Positions 51,873 through 59,856 of a DNA stretch of 64,000 nt are shown piece by piece. The notes beneath the pieces are model-generated. The model worked only from the letters and a program-made list of their open reading frames with translations, was not told the DNA's origin and did not search any database. Numbering within the stretch: the first letter of the stretch is position 1; each line of letters opens with the position of its first letter. The stretch lies in the NCBI GenBank assembly GCA_910574995.1, contig CAJTCS010000010.1, positions 52,222 through 116,221 of the forward strand, given 5' to 3'. Position numbers and translations under genes: made by a program. The DNA comes from Oscillospiraceae bacterium (lineage in GTDB: Bacteria; Bacillota; Clostridia; Oscillospirales; Acutalibacteraceae).

Positions 51873-52871
51873 TTACACCTCCGCAGCCTCTGTACCGCCT
51901 GCCTCCTGGGACTTCTCCACCGCCCGCTTGACGATGACGGCCATCTTGGCTTCGGTCATGGTCAGGCCCAGCTTGCCGCCGCCTGTGCCGGCGATAATGC
52001 CCTTGTCCACCAGCTCCTTGATATCGGCCCGCCAATACTCGGGCACACCCTCCAGGGTGTTGTAGGTGGGGTTGATTTCATCGTACATCTTCTTGAAAGC
52101 TTTGCCGTCCATAATTATTTCCTCCTTTGCCGCCGGATCCTTCGCCGACGCGATTTTGTTAATGTAATCCAGGCACACCCAGCCCTCGCCGGTGTAGCCC
52201 CAGCCGAAGTCTTCCTTGGTGATGGTCACCACCGTGCCGTCGGGGTAAACCTTCCGCACCTGGCCGCTGATCGGGGCCGTGCGGCAGTTCAGGCCGTCCG
52301 TGGCGTTCACTTGGCCCTGGTAGGCCTTGAAAGGCCCGGCGGGCACATCCAGCTTCTGGTTGACCTCTTTGGCGATCTGCCCCAGGCGGCCGTAGATGTA
52401 ATCGCCGGGGCAGGACTTGCTGTCGTAATCCCGGTGGACGGTCAGGTTACAGCCGTTCAGGTGGTTGACCCGTGTGTTTTTATCCGTACTCCACACCAAT
52501 TTCCGGATGCCGTTGCGCTTGCAGATATCCGCGCACAGGTTGACGAGGGATTTCCAGACGTTGGCGTTGATGGCGTAGGGGTAGAACGCGTCGGAGGCGC
52601 ACTCAATGGTGATGGCCCGGTGGTCATTGGCCCAGTCGGATGTACACCAGGAGCGGTCACACTCATCCACAACGGTGCAGACGCGCCCATCCGGGCCGAT
52701 GCCATAGTTGCAGCTGGCCCCCAGGCCCGGGCTGCTGAAATGGGCACACAGGCTTTCCACACCCATCTGCCCCACCACGCAGTGGATGGTGATGGTGTCG
52801 ATTTTGTGATTGCGGGGGCTGTTCCGGTTAGGGCTGATCACCCGCATGCAGCTGAGCTTACTGTTGCTCAT
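51873..52871 (-). CDS. Phage endolysin, N-acetylmuramoyl-L-alanine amidase
   Basis: 332 residues from MSNSKLSCMRVISPNR; ATGA overlap with the holin gene. Amidase_2/PGRP domain about residues 10-170 (KIDTITIHCVVGQ, SWCTSDWANDHRAITIEC, LTVHRDYDSKSCPGDY with zinc ligands). Then an SH3-like domain (GLNCRTAPISGQVRKVYPDG) and a C-terminal helical domain. Cuts host peptidoglycan at lysis. Confidence 0.9.
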   Translation of the reverse strand: MSNSKLSCMRVISPNRNSPRNHKIDTITIHCVVGQMGVESLCAHFSSPGLGASCNYGIGPDGRVCTVVDECDRSWCTSDWANDHRAITIECASDAFYPYAINANVWKSLVNLCADICKRNGIRKLVWSTDKNTRVNHLNGCNLTVHRDYDSKSCPGDYIYGRLGQIAKEVNQKLDVPAGPFKAYQGQVNATDGLNCRTAPISGQVRKVYPDGTVVTITKEDFGWGYTGEGWVCLDYINKIASAKDPAAKEEIIMDGKAFKKMYDEINPTYNTLEGVPEYWRADIKELVDKGIIAGTGGGKLGLTMTEAKMAVIVKRAVEKSQEAGGTEAAEV

Positions 52872-53059
52872 GCGTCCACCTCCGGCAAGCCTGCCACGCT
52901 GGTTAAGAGGGACAATACCCCGGCCATAAGGGCCGTGCTGCCCACCACCAGCCAGTCCACCTCGCTGACCATAGCCGTGGTGCCGATAGCGGCCACAGCC
53001 GCCTGGGCTACCGTTTTCACGGCCCGGACGCCCGCCGCTTTCCACCAATTCTTACGCAT
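52868..53059 (-). CDS. Putative holin
   Basis: 63 residues with basic N-terminus (MRKNWWKAAGVRAVK) and two hydrophobic segments (TVAQAAVAAIGTTAMVSEV; LVVGSTALMAGVLSLLTSVAG). Size, topology and position directly before the endolysin fit an r1t-type holin. Confidence 0.75.
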   Translation of the reverse strand: MRKNWWKAAGVRAVKTVAQAAVAAIGTTAMVSEVDWLVVGSTALMAGVLSLLTSVAGLPEVDA

Positions 53060-53060
53060 A

Positions 53061-53312
53061 CTATTTTCCTCCCTTATGAAAATCTTCCAGATCATGGATC
53101 CGGTGGTTGACTACCCGGATTTTTTCTTCCTGCAACTCTGTGCGTTCCTCCAGCTGGTAGGTGCGCTCGACCAGGTTGTTGTGTGCCTGTACTTTCTTTT
53201 CCAGCTGTTCCAGCCTGTATTGGGTCAATCGGGAAGACGCCAGCACGCCGCACAGCGACCCAATGCCAGAGCCCAGCAACCCGATCAGCGCCACAAGGAC
53301 AGCGTCGTTCAT
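53061..53312 (-). CDS. XhlA-like lysis-module membrane protein
   Basis: 83 residues from MNDAVLVALIGLLG with AAAGGAGGGG upstream. One N-terminal transmembrane helix is followed by a long coiled coil (RLEQLEKKVQAHNNLVERTY). Matches small XhlA-type or spanin-like proteins of phage lysis cassettes. Confidence 0.6.
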   Translation of the reverse strand: MNDAVLVALIGLLGSGIGSLCGVLASSRLTQYRLEQLEKKVQAHNNLVERTYQLEERTELQEEKIRVVNHRIHDLEDFHKGGK

Positions 53313-53331
53313 GATCCCCCTCCTTTCGCGC

Positions 53332-53366
53332 AAAAATAAAACGCCCTGCCTTGACATTGGCAGAAC
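53332..53366 (-). terminator. Terminator-like hairpin for the small hydrophobic peptide mRNA
   Basis: On the minus strand CTGCC and GGCAG form a stem followed by GCGTTTTATTTTT. It overlaps the rightward promoter at 53351-53378. Confidence 0.5.
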
Positions 53367-53378
53367 GCATGGTATAAT
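53351..53378 (+). promoter_or_regulatory. Consensus rightward promoter (antisense RNA)
   Basis: TTGACA at 53351-53356 and TATAAT at 53373-53378, 16-base spacer. Predicted start near 53385. No coding frame follows, only a structured region antisense to the peptide gene. Confidence 0.75.
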
Positions 53379-53384
53379 AAATAT

Positions 53385-53480
53385 AGAGAGGGCGCTGCTA
53401 CATGGCGGTCAGCCCTTATAGCTTAACAAGGTTTACTTGTTAGCCGTTCGGGTTGCAGCCGAGCGGCTAACACGCTTTTG
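53385..53480 (+). ncRNA. Candidate antisense RNA (type I antitoxin)
   Basis: Would run about 95 bases from the promoter at 53351-53378 to a hairpin (GTTAGCCG...CGGCTAAC, 53439-53471) followed by a TTTT stretch. A second small hairpin TAACAAG/CTTGTTA overlaps it. The 3' part is complementary to the last codons and 3' region of the peptide gene at 53467-53550. Confidence 0.5.
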
Positions 53481-53550
53481 GGGCTAAGTAAGCCAGCAGC
53501 AGAGCCGCCAGCACTAAGCATACTGCCAAACGCAGCAGCTTTTGTCCCAT
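53467..53550 (-). CDS. 27-residue hydrophobic peptide (candidate type I toxin)
   Basis: MGQKLLRLAV opens the peptide; the rest is one transmembrane helix of Leu/Ala/Val ending in a Pro-Lys-Ala-Cys tail. Positive residues sit at the N-terminus. Shine-Dalgarno GGAGGGAGGTGA is very strong and eight or so bases before ATG. It has its own consensus promoter at 53675-53702 and a 118-base leader. Size and composition resemble membrane toxins such as TxpA, Fst or Ibs, without recognisable sequence identity. Confidence 0.55.
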   Translation of the reverse strand: MGQKLLRLAVCLVLAALLLAYLAPKAC

Positions 53551-53674
53551 ATCGCGTCACCTCCCTCCTTGTTGAAAGTAGGGAAAGTGTATCACCCCCT
53601 CTCTATGAGGAAGTGAGCTAACCGCCTTTTATGCAGCAACGTCCTCTTGCCTGGTATTACGCCGGGCACTTTTT

Positions 53675-53702
53675 ATTATACCAGGCTGTCGGGTTTTGTC
53701 AA
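53675..53702 (-). promoter_or_regulatory. Consensus leftward promoter of the peptide gene
   Basis: -35 TTGACA (53697-53702) and -10 TATAAT (53675-53680), 16-base spacer. The -35 overlaps the stop codon of the phage gene at 53699. Predicted start near 53668. Confidence 0.75.
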
Positions 53703-54034
53703 TTCCCACCTGGCCCTTCCGGCCCGGTATTGGCGGCCGCTTCAGGCCTGGAAAGGGAAAGGCTCAGCTGTTTGTCGCCGGTGGGCAGCAGACGCTGGGA
53801 AAGGAAGTGTATCTTGCTGTACCCGGCGGCCTCCAGGCAGGGCTTTTCGCCCAGCAGCACCTGGATGTTGTCCAGCGCGCCCTCTTCCTGCAAAAGCCCC
53901 AGGTACCAGGCCAGAGGGTGGGCCGCGGGCGTGGCCTCCACCCGCAGGGTAAGCCCCAGGGAATCCAGGCCGTAGACTTCCTCCACGGCGGTGGCGGTGA
54001 ACGTCTTGCCGGTAGCTAATTTCACTGTAAACAT
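53699..54034 (-). CDS. Phage structural-region protein, unknown
   Basis: 111 residues from MFTVKLATGKTFTATAVEEV; all-beta appearance (GLDSLGLTLRVEA, KQLSLSLSRPE). I believe similar proteins follow tail-fibre genes in clostridial phages, but that is from memory. Intact, with a start six bases after the fragment gene. Confidence 0.5.
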   Translation of the reverse strand: MFTVKLATGKTFTATAVEEVYGLDSLGLTLRVEATPAAHPLAWYLGLLQEEGALDNIQVLLGEKPCLEAAGYSKIHFLSQRLLPTGDKQLSLSLSRPEAAANTGPEGPGGN

Positions 54035-54133
54035 TTAAAGTCCCTCCAATCGTTTCAAGTTCTGCCATTCCCCTTTTGGGATGATTTCCAGCGCCCAATC
54101 TTCCGGGATGTGGATGGCAAAGCGTTTGCCCAT
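54035..54133 (-). pseudogene. C-terminal remnant of a lost phage gene
   Basis: 32 residues in a frame different from the capsid gene: MGKRFAIHIPEDWALEII and ending LKRLEGL. It looks like the end of a larger structural protein left by the deletion that also removed the capsid C-terminus. Terminates directly before the 54034 start. Confidence 0.5.
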
Positions 54134-55017
54134 CCCCCGGGCCCTGTAAAGCCTATGGCAGTACCGGCGGGCACATAGGGCGTATCGACGCCCTTTTCGT
54201 CCTCAAAGGTGCCGTCGCTCACCAGAATTGAGAGGTTGCGGCCCTTAAAGTTGAACACACCCAACTCAGACACATAGTCCGTCAGCTCGGTGGGGGCAAT
54301 GTGACCCAGCTCCACCCGGCGGTTGTCCAACATATTCAAAATCCAGGGGTCCTCCATCAGAAACTCGCCCACATCGGAGGCCACCAGCAGCTCTCTGGCA
54401 GGCAGGCCCCGGCTGGTAAGCATCTTGATCATGGCGCACACGTCGACATACCAGTTGCCGGGCTTGTCGGCGGTACCATGCGTCCACTTGGCAGCGGGAG
54501 TGAACAGCGCCGGATTATCCTCACCGTCGTAGAACTTCACCGGGATGTCGTCGTAGACGTCCTGCACCTCGGTCTGGTGTCGCATAATGCAGCCGTTGTC
54601 CAGCATGGTCTGTACCGCCAGCCACTCCTCGGTACGGGAGATGCGGGCAGACAACTCCTGAAGGTCGCCAATCAGCAGCATACGCTCTCGGTCGGCGGAG
54701 GTCAGGTTGCTCATCAGGGACTCCCCAAAGCCCCGCATTTTCAAGTGGTCCACCGTCAGCGGCATGGAAATGCTGATGTTGCCCGGCTCCAACTCATAGG
54801 TGCTGAACCCCTCGCGGGCAATGGACACACTGCCAATTCGGGGCAGCACGAATGGGGCTCGCCGCTGGCTGCCCTCCTTGTAGTCTGCCAGCACCTTTGT
54901 GGTGCCAAACACGTCCATGGTTTCATTGGTGGGGAAGTACCGGCGCTTGAAGAAGGTATGCTCGGGGGGCAGTTCCTTTACAGCGGCCAGCATATAGTAA
55001 GTGCTGTAAATATCCAT
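54055..55017 (-). CDS. Major capsid protein E family, C-terminus probably lost
   Basis: 320 residues. The N-terminus and core (MDIYSTYYMLAAVKELPPE, FVLPRIGSVSIAREGFSTYE, AKWTHGTADKPGNW, DTPYVPAGTAIGF) match capsid family E. After GTAIGFTGPG the reading becomes low-complexity (ANALPSTSRKIGRW) and ends about 30 residues later. Related proteins continue with a conserved beta domain. The frame switch with the remnant at 54035 marks a deletion. Confidence 0.75.
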   Translation of the reverse strand: MDIYSTYYMLAAVKELPPEHTFFKRRYFPTNETMDVFGTTKVLADYKEGSQRRAPFVLPRIGSVSIAREGFSTYELEPGNISISMPLTVDHLKMRGFGESLMSNLTSADRERMLLIGDLQELSARISRTEEWLAVQTMLDNGCIMRHQTEVQDVYDDIPVKFYDGEDNPALFTPAAKWTHGTADKPGNWYVDVCAMIKMLTSRGLPARELLVASDVGEFLMEDPWILNMLDNRRVELGHIAPTELTDYVSELGVFNFKGRNLSILVSDGTFEDEKGVDTPYVPAGTAIGFTGPGGWANALPSTSRKIGRWKSSQKGNGRT

Positions 55018-55034
55018 CTTGATTCTCCTTTCTC

Positions 55035-55406
55035 TTAGTCCATCATCTCAGACAGGAGAATGCCGCCCTTACGCAGTTCCTCCTTATCCGCCTGAGTTAA
55101 GGTGTAGCCCTCGGCCACAATCAACGCCTTGATATTCAAGTGCCCGGTGCGGTAGGCCACAGCCGTAACCGCAGCCTCGCCGCTGGCGTCCACATCGTCA
55201 GCCAATACGCAGTTGGCCTTACCGGTGGTGGCTTCAGTTAGCACCGTATAGCTTCCATCCTCGCCAAGGACCAGGACGGCGCCACGTTTCAGCTGGCCCT
55301 GGCCTGCCGCCACTTTTACGCCGAAGGGAATGGCCCGGGGAAAGGGCTTCGCAATCAGGTTGTCCTGCCCAATACTGCCGGCCTTCCTCACAAAGGATTC
55401 TCTCAT
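55035..55406 (-). CDS. Head decoration protein (lambda gpD-like)
   Basis: 123 residues. KPFPRAIPFGVKVAAGQGQL, GKANCVLADDVDASGE, and a C-terminal helix ending ELRKGGILLSEMMD are typical of decoration proteins between the protease and capsid E genes. Intact. Confidence 0.8.
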   Translation of the reverse strand: MRESFVRKAGSIGQDNLIAKPFPRAIPFGVKVAAGQGQLKRGAVLVLGEDGSYTVLTEATTGKANCVLADDVDASGEAAVTAVAYRTGHLNIKALIVAEGYTLTQADKEELRKGGILLSEMMD

Positions 55407-55408
55407 AA

Positions 55409-56689
55409 TTACCTTACCTCCTTCATTTTCTGGAACGCCGCCACATCTGCCTTGGCCGCAGCCGCCGCAGCCTGGGGGCTGTCCTCGTCAGGCTCATTGC
55501 CCGTGGGGGCGGGGGCCGAGCTCACAGCAGCCGCGCCGGATGCCTGGGTATCGGCCGACATAGCCGCCATAAAGGCTTTGCCCTCGCCCGCCGCTTTCGT
55601 GGCAGCTTCCACAGCTGCCCTATAGGCCAGTTCCTGGGCGGTACAGGGGTTCTCCTCATACTTTGCCTCCTGCACCAGGGCCGGGTCGTACAGCGCCGCA
55701 ATGGCGTCGATCTCCTGGAGCCGCTTGCGCTCTGCAGCGGCCAAGTCCACAGCGGGAGCAGGAGTGGGCTCCTGGACCGCCGGAGTCTGGGTTTTGTTCT
55801 CTTCCATCGGATTTCCTCCTTCTCCGGCTACCGCCGGGGGTGTATTTTCAACCGGAGCTTTTGCCTCCGGGTTGGACCGGTAGTATTTTCTTGGAATCTG
55901 AAAATTTTCCACATTAGCCAGCGCTGCTTCAACGGCCTTATCCCATTTAGAATCCGTCTCGCCAGCCGTGGGTATATCGTCCGGCGCGAACATACCAGGG
56001 CACAGGTGGAACTCTCGCCCCCGGACAAACAGACTCCTGCCGTCCGCACTGGCCGCAATATCTAAGGGCTGTGCATCTTCCAGCAGAGTATCAGCAAAAC
56101 CCTTGTCTATGGCCTCCTGGCCGGTCATGTAGGTAGTAGCCGCCATCATGCGGGTGATCTCGGCCTCGTCCAGGCTGCACTTGCGTTTGTAAATACTGAC
56201 CTGGGCCTTGTCCCATGCCTCACAGGCAGCGGCTTCCTCCCGCAGCTCGTCGGCATTGTAGCCGCCCCACAAGGTTTCCCAGCATTTGTGTATCATGATA
56301 AGGCTGGACGGGTTCACCCTCACCGTGTCGCAAGCCGCCATAATCAGCGAACCGCCGGACATGGCCACACCATCCACAATACAGGTCAGGACCATGCCCT
56401 TTGCAGCCAAATCCCGCAGCCGATTGTGGATGAGGATAGATACTCCGGCGTCCCCGCCCAGGCTGTTCATACGGATGGTCAGGGCTTTTGCGTGAGACAG
56501 CTTGTCCAAATCCGCCAAAAACTCACTCTGGATAATATAGTCGCCGGGAATCGGATCACCCCGCCAGTTTGTGGGCTGCCGGGCCACGATTTGACCATAC
56601 ATCGTTATCTCCGCATTCCGGGCTTCGTCCATCGACATGGCATATACACCCTTGTCAATGGCAACGGGCTTTCTAAAAATACTAAGCAT
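55409..56689 (-). CDS. Head maturation protease, ClpP-like (S14)
   Basis: 426 residues from MLSIFRKPVAID; start overlaps portal end with GGAGGACGAGGG upstream. Catalytic serine in GVAMSGGSLIMA and histidine in LIMIHKCW, near residues 115-140. A long Glu/Ala/Pro-rich scaffold-like C-terminal half follows. Processes the prohead. Confidence 0.88.
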   Translation of the reverse strand: MLSIFRKPVAIDKGVYAMSMDEARNAEITMYGQIVARQPTNWRGDPIPGDYIIQSEFLADLDKLSHAKALTIRMNSLGGDAGVSILIHNRLRDLAAKGMVLTCIVDGVAMSGGSLIMAACDTVRVNPSSLIMIHKCWETLWGGYNADELREEAAACEAWDKAQVSIYKRKCSLDEAEITRMMAATTYMTGQEAIDKGFADTLLEDAQPLDIAASADGRSLFVRGREFHLCPGMFAPDDIPTAGETDSKWDKAVEAALANVENFQIPRKYYRSNPEAKAPVENTPPAVAGEGGNPMEENKTQTPAVQEPTPAPAVDLAAAERKRLQEIDAIAALYDPALVQEAKYEENPCTAQELAYRAAVEAATKAAGEGKAFMAAMSADTQASGAAAVSSAPAPTGNEPDEDSPQAAAAAAKADVAAFQKMKEVR

Positions 56690-58280
56690 TGCCCTCGTCC
56701 TCCTCTTTCTCATGCAAATCTATTTCCTGCCGGGACGAACCGCCCGCCGCTTCCAGCCTACGGTTTTCGTCGGCCAGCACTTCCACATTCTCGTCCCAGT
56801 CGCCACCGCTCATTTCACGGGCTACCTGTCCGTGGGTCTTAAGGCCATTCTGAATCAGCAGCACTGCCGCCTTTGCTTCCTTCAGCGGATCCAGACTGCC
56901 CTGCACCGGACCGATCCAGCGGGCATTGCACCACGCTGCCCGGAGCAGCGGATCAGAGAAAAACCCCGGGGCTTTCACTCGCCCCAGGGCAACGGCCTCA
57001 CTGAGCCACATTTCATAGACCGGCTGGCAGAAGTCGCTGACGAACCAGGCCCGCCTCATACGGAAATCCTCCCAGGCGTCCAGCAGCGCGGCTCGGGCCG
57101 AGGAATAACTGGAATTGTACTCCTTAATCAGCACGTCGTAGGGGATGCCCAGCCCCGCGCCGATGAGCTCACAAAAGGTCTTTACAAAGCTGTCAAAGCC
57201 CGTCACCGGCATGGTGGGGTTGCCGAAGGTGACCTTCTCCCCCGGCTGCAAGATGTTGATGGTCCCCTCGCCCATTTCCAGCTCGTTGGGGCTGCTGGAA
57301 ATGCCGCTGGGATTCTCCAGAGGAATGCCGCCGACGTTCCCACCGCCGACCTCGTTAAAGGGCAGCTCGCTGGCTCCGGCCTCGGTGGTAATCCAGGCTG
57401 TGAAAAAGCACTGGATCATGGCCGCCGTCAGGGCGGAACGCTCGTAGCGGTTCAGCTGCAAAAGCGGCTCGATCACTTGGGCCAGATAGGTAACATCCCG
57501 GTACTGGTCGCAGCGCTCGGAGTTCATGATGTGCAGGATGTTGGGCAGGCCGGTTTCTTTCCCATACGCCTCTATGCGCTGGTGCTTCTCAGGCTCGGAA
57601 GTACGCTGCCAGGGGTAGGTGTTGTGGACATAGTAGGCGGCCACCATGCCGCCAGCGTCCACCTCCACGCCGTCAAAAATGCGGTTGCCGTTCACGGGAT
57701 TCTTTCCCTCCGTCAGAGGGATAAGCCCCGCGCCCATGTCGCTGGGGGTGCGCACCCGGTCGGCTTCAATCAGATGGATACGCAGAGAGTAGGGCCGCAG
57801 CCAATTTCCCTCCCGGCGCTGGAACAGGGCGAACACGTCCCCGCTCATAAGCCAGGAAATTAGGGCCAGCTGCTGCAAGCTGGTGAAATCGTTCATGCCG
57901 GTGGCGTCGCAAGCGGCCTTGTCGTTGGCCCACAAGGCGAATTCCCGCTTGGTGAGCTTCTGCCAGGTTTTGGCCTGCTGGGCGGTGAGGCCCAGGGTCT
58001 CGTGGTCGATGGAGCTTTTCAGCGTCAGGCCCACGCCTACCACCTTTGTGCGGTTGGTGTTGATGGCCGAGGTGGCCACGGGGCTTGACATATAGAGCAT
58101 CCGGCCCCGCTGGCGCAGGGTATAGTTGTTCTGGTCGATGTCCTCGCTGGGCGCCGTACTGCGGGGGATGAAACTCCGCAGGGCACGGCGGATGCGGCTG
58201 GCCCCGGCCTCGCTATAACCGGAGGCTTGGGGGCGGGCACTGTCGGGGAGGAGCAGGCCGGTTTTCTTATCTTGGTACAT
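56682..58280 (-). CDS. Phage portal protein, lambda family
   Basis: 532 residues from MYQDKKTGLLLPDS; AAGGTGAT lies upstream. Family signs include YMSSPVATSAINTNRTKVVG, LMSGDVFALFQRREG, LGIPYDVLIKEYNSSYSSAR and AWCNARWIGP. Full length. The ring at the capsid vertex for DNA entry. Confidence 0.9.
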   Translation of the reverse strand: MYQDKKTGLLLPDSARPQASGYSEAGASRIRRALRSFIPRSTAPSEDIDQNNYTLRQRGRMLYMSSPVATSAINTNRTKVVGVGLTLKSSIDHETLGLTAQQAKTWQKLTKREFALWANDKAACDATGMNDFTSLQQLALISWLMSGDVFALFQRREGNWLRPYSLRIHLIEADRVRTPSDMGAGLIPLTEGKNPVNGNRIFDGVEVDAGGMVAAYYVHNTYPWQRTSEPEKHQRIEAYGKETGLPNILHIMNSERCDQYRDVTYLAQVIEPLLQLNRYERSALTAAMIQCFFTAWITTEAGASELPFNEVGGGNVGGIPLENPSGISSSPNELEMGEGTINILQPGEKVTFGNPTMPVTGFDSFVKTFCELIGAGLGIPYDVLIKEYNSSYSSARAALLDAWEDFRMRRAWFVSDFCQPVYEMWLSEAVALGRVKAPGFFSDPLLRAAWCNARWIGPVQGSLDPLKEAKAAVLLIQNGLKTHGQVAREMSGGDWDENVEVLADENRRLEAAGGSSRQEIDLHEKEEDEGNA

Positions 58281-58325
58281 GATCATCACCTTCTTTGACA
58301 CATATCAAAATATTCGTTTTTGTGC

Positions 58326-58354
58326 TTGACAAATACTTTTATATGTGCTATACT
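58326..58354 (+). promoter_or_regulatory. hicAB promoter
   Basis: TTGACA and TATACT, 17-base spacer, in an AT-rich patch; hicA starts 26 bases downstream after GGAGGGAAAGG. Confidence 0.75.
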
Positions 58355-58379
58355 ATTCTTGTCAGGAGGGAAAGGCAAG

Positions 58380-58574
58380 ATGAAAAGCTATTCGTCAAGA
58401 GAAGTTATTCAGATGCTAAAAGAGGATGGATGGTATGAGGTCAACACGGTAGGCAGTCACCACCAGTTCAAGCATCCCACCAAAAAGGGCCGGGTCACGG
58501 TAAAACACCCGGATAAGGACATCCCGCCAAAGACCTTAAAAAGCATCGAAAGACAGGCAGGGCTTAAATTCTAA
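58380..58574 (+). CDS. hicA: HicA toxin (mRNA interferase)
   Basis: 64 residues. SSREVIQMLKEDGWYEV, then the catalytic histidine in GSHHQFKHP and the TVKHPDKDIP strand, the complete dsRBD-like HicA fold. Rightward within a leftward phage module, with its own promoter. Followed 38 bases later by hicB. Confidence 0.9.
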   Translation: MKSYSSREVIQMLKEDGWYEVNTVGSHHQFKHPTKKGRVTVKHPDKDIPPKTLKSIERQAGLKF

Positions 58575-58612
58575 GCCCTACCTTTCCCTACCAATTTTCA
58601 AGGAGGCCCTGT

Positions 58613-59014
58613 ATGAAAAGACCTGATAGATACGTTTATCCCGCCGTGTTCACCTATGAGGAAGGCCAGGAAATCGCCGTGGTATTTCCCGATTTGGACG
58701 TGGGCACCAGCGGCGAAAATGACGAGGATGCTCTGTTCTCTGCCCGGGAACTGCTGGGGTGTGTTATGGCTGGACTGGAAGAGGATGGGGAGGATATTCC
58801 TGTCCCTACCTCTTTAGCGGCAGTTACTTGTGAGGCCAACGAGCGGGTAATGCTGGTGGACGTGTATATGCCCTCCATCCGCATGGCCCATGTCAACCGT
58901 TCGGTCAACCGCACCGTTACCCTCCCCGCATGGCTCAACGCAGCGGCACAGGAGAGGAACATCAACTTCTCCCAGGTGTTGCAGGATGGCTTGAAACAAC
59001 GCCTGGGCGTATGA
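58613..59014 (+). CDS. hicB: HicB antitoxin
   Basis: 133 residues. The N-terminal degraded RNase H-like domain (YVYPAVFTYEEGQEIAVVFP, LDVGTSGENDEDAL) is followed by a C-terminal ribbon-helix-helix (SVNRTVTLPAWLNAAAQERN). Binds HicA and autoregulates the promoter. Confidence 0.9.
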   Translation: MKRPDRYVYPAVFTYEEGQEIAVVFPDLDVGTSGENDEDALFSARELLGCVMAGLEEDGEDIPVPTSLAAVTCEANERVMLVDVYMPSIRMAHVNRSVNRTVTLPAWLNAAAQERNINFSQVLQDGLKQRLGV

Positions 59015-59029
59015 CGCTACCACCAGAGG

Positions 59030-59058
59030 CCCCCGGAAACTCCGGGGGATTTCTTTTT
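59030..59058 (+). terminator. Terminator after hicAB
   Basis: CCCCCGG pairs with CCGGGGG around AAACT, followed by ATTTCTTTTT. Confidence 0.85.
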
Positions 59059-59314
59059 ACCAATCCCTGGGGATAACCGCCACAGCCTTGCGCCGCGCTC
59101 CGCCAGCCAACAGGCTTTCCAACTCATCCACCCTCTGCTCAGCCTCCTTAATCTCCTTGAACAGGCTGGGCAAATCCAGCATGGTCAGCTCCCGGTCCTT
59201 GAGCTTATAGCCCTTTACCTCGCCATCCAGTAGGGCCAGATACGCCTTGCGCAGGGCCGTGAGGGATTCTTTCCAGAAGTCCAGCCGGGCCCGGATTTCC
59301 ACTTTGTCAGCCAT
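59057..59314 (-). CDS. Small phage head protein (gpW/DUF6148-like)
   Basis: 85 residues from MADKVEIRARLDFW; TAATG overlap with the terminase stop. YKLKDRELTMLDLPSLFKEI resembles small head-tail joining or connector proteins that precede the portal gene. Helical. Confidence 0.6.
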   Translation of the reverse strand: MADKVEIRARLDFWKESLTALRKAYLALLDGEVKGYKLKDRELTMLDLPSLFKEIKEAEQRVDELESLLAGGARRKAVAVIPRDW

Positions 59315-59856
59315 TACCATTCCTCCATCCGTGATGTTTTCCTGACCCGGGAACGCCGCACGGCAGGCGCTGGCGCGACTGCTTTATCCGTAGGCGGACC
59401 GACCGCCTTACCTCGTGCAGCCTGTATCTGCCGGTCGATAGCGTCCAGATTCTTGGGCAGCACCTCAAACGCCGCCATTGCGTAGTTGCGGCAGTCCAGC
59501 GCCTCGTTGCGCTCATGGCCGGGGATCTTCTCCCATTGCCAGGGGTGCCGGGCGTTTTTCTCGTTGTAGGTCAGCCGCTCCGACAAGAGCCCCGAAAAGT
59601 ACCCCGCCCCGTAATCGTCCCGCTTGGGGAAGTGGCAGTACCGGGGCCCCGGGGTCTTTACCCGCAGGTTGTCCATGATGGCTTCAAACAGGCCGTTGCC
59701 CGCCAAAATCATCCCGCCCTCGTCCACGACGATAGGCCGAATTTGCCCGAACATCTCCACGGATCGGCGGAACTCTTTCAGCTGCTTGTCGGTGTGCAGG
59801 CGTACATTGCGCTCGGGCGAGTGCAGTTCAGAGAGAGGCTTTTTTACCACTTTCAT
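59314..59856 (-). CDS. ParB-like N-terminus fused in frame to terminase C-terminus
   Basis: 180 residues. Residues 1-62 are a ParB-like N-terminal domain (LSELHSPERNVRLHTDKQL, PIVVDEGGMILAGNGLFEA). From about residue 66 the text matches the end of GpA-type large terminases: TPGPRYCHFPKRDDYGAGYF and HERNEALDCRNYAMAA. The terminase ATPase and most of the nuclease are gone. A deletion joined two phage genes in frame; packaging function is lost. Start overlaps the symporter stop (ATGA). Confidence 0.8.
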   Translation of the reverse strand: MKVVKKPLSELHSPERNVRLHTDKQLKEFRRSVEMFGQIRPIVVDEGGMILAGNGLFEAIMDNLRVKTPGPRYCHFPKRDDYGAGYFSGLLSERLTYNEKNARHPWQWEKIPGHERNEALDCRNYAMAAFEVLPKNLDAIDRQIQAARGKAVGPPTDKAVAPAPAVRRSRVRKTSRMEEW

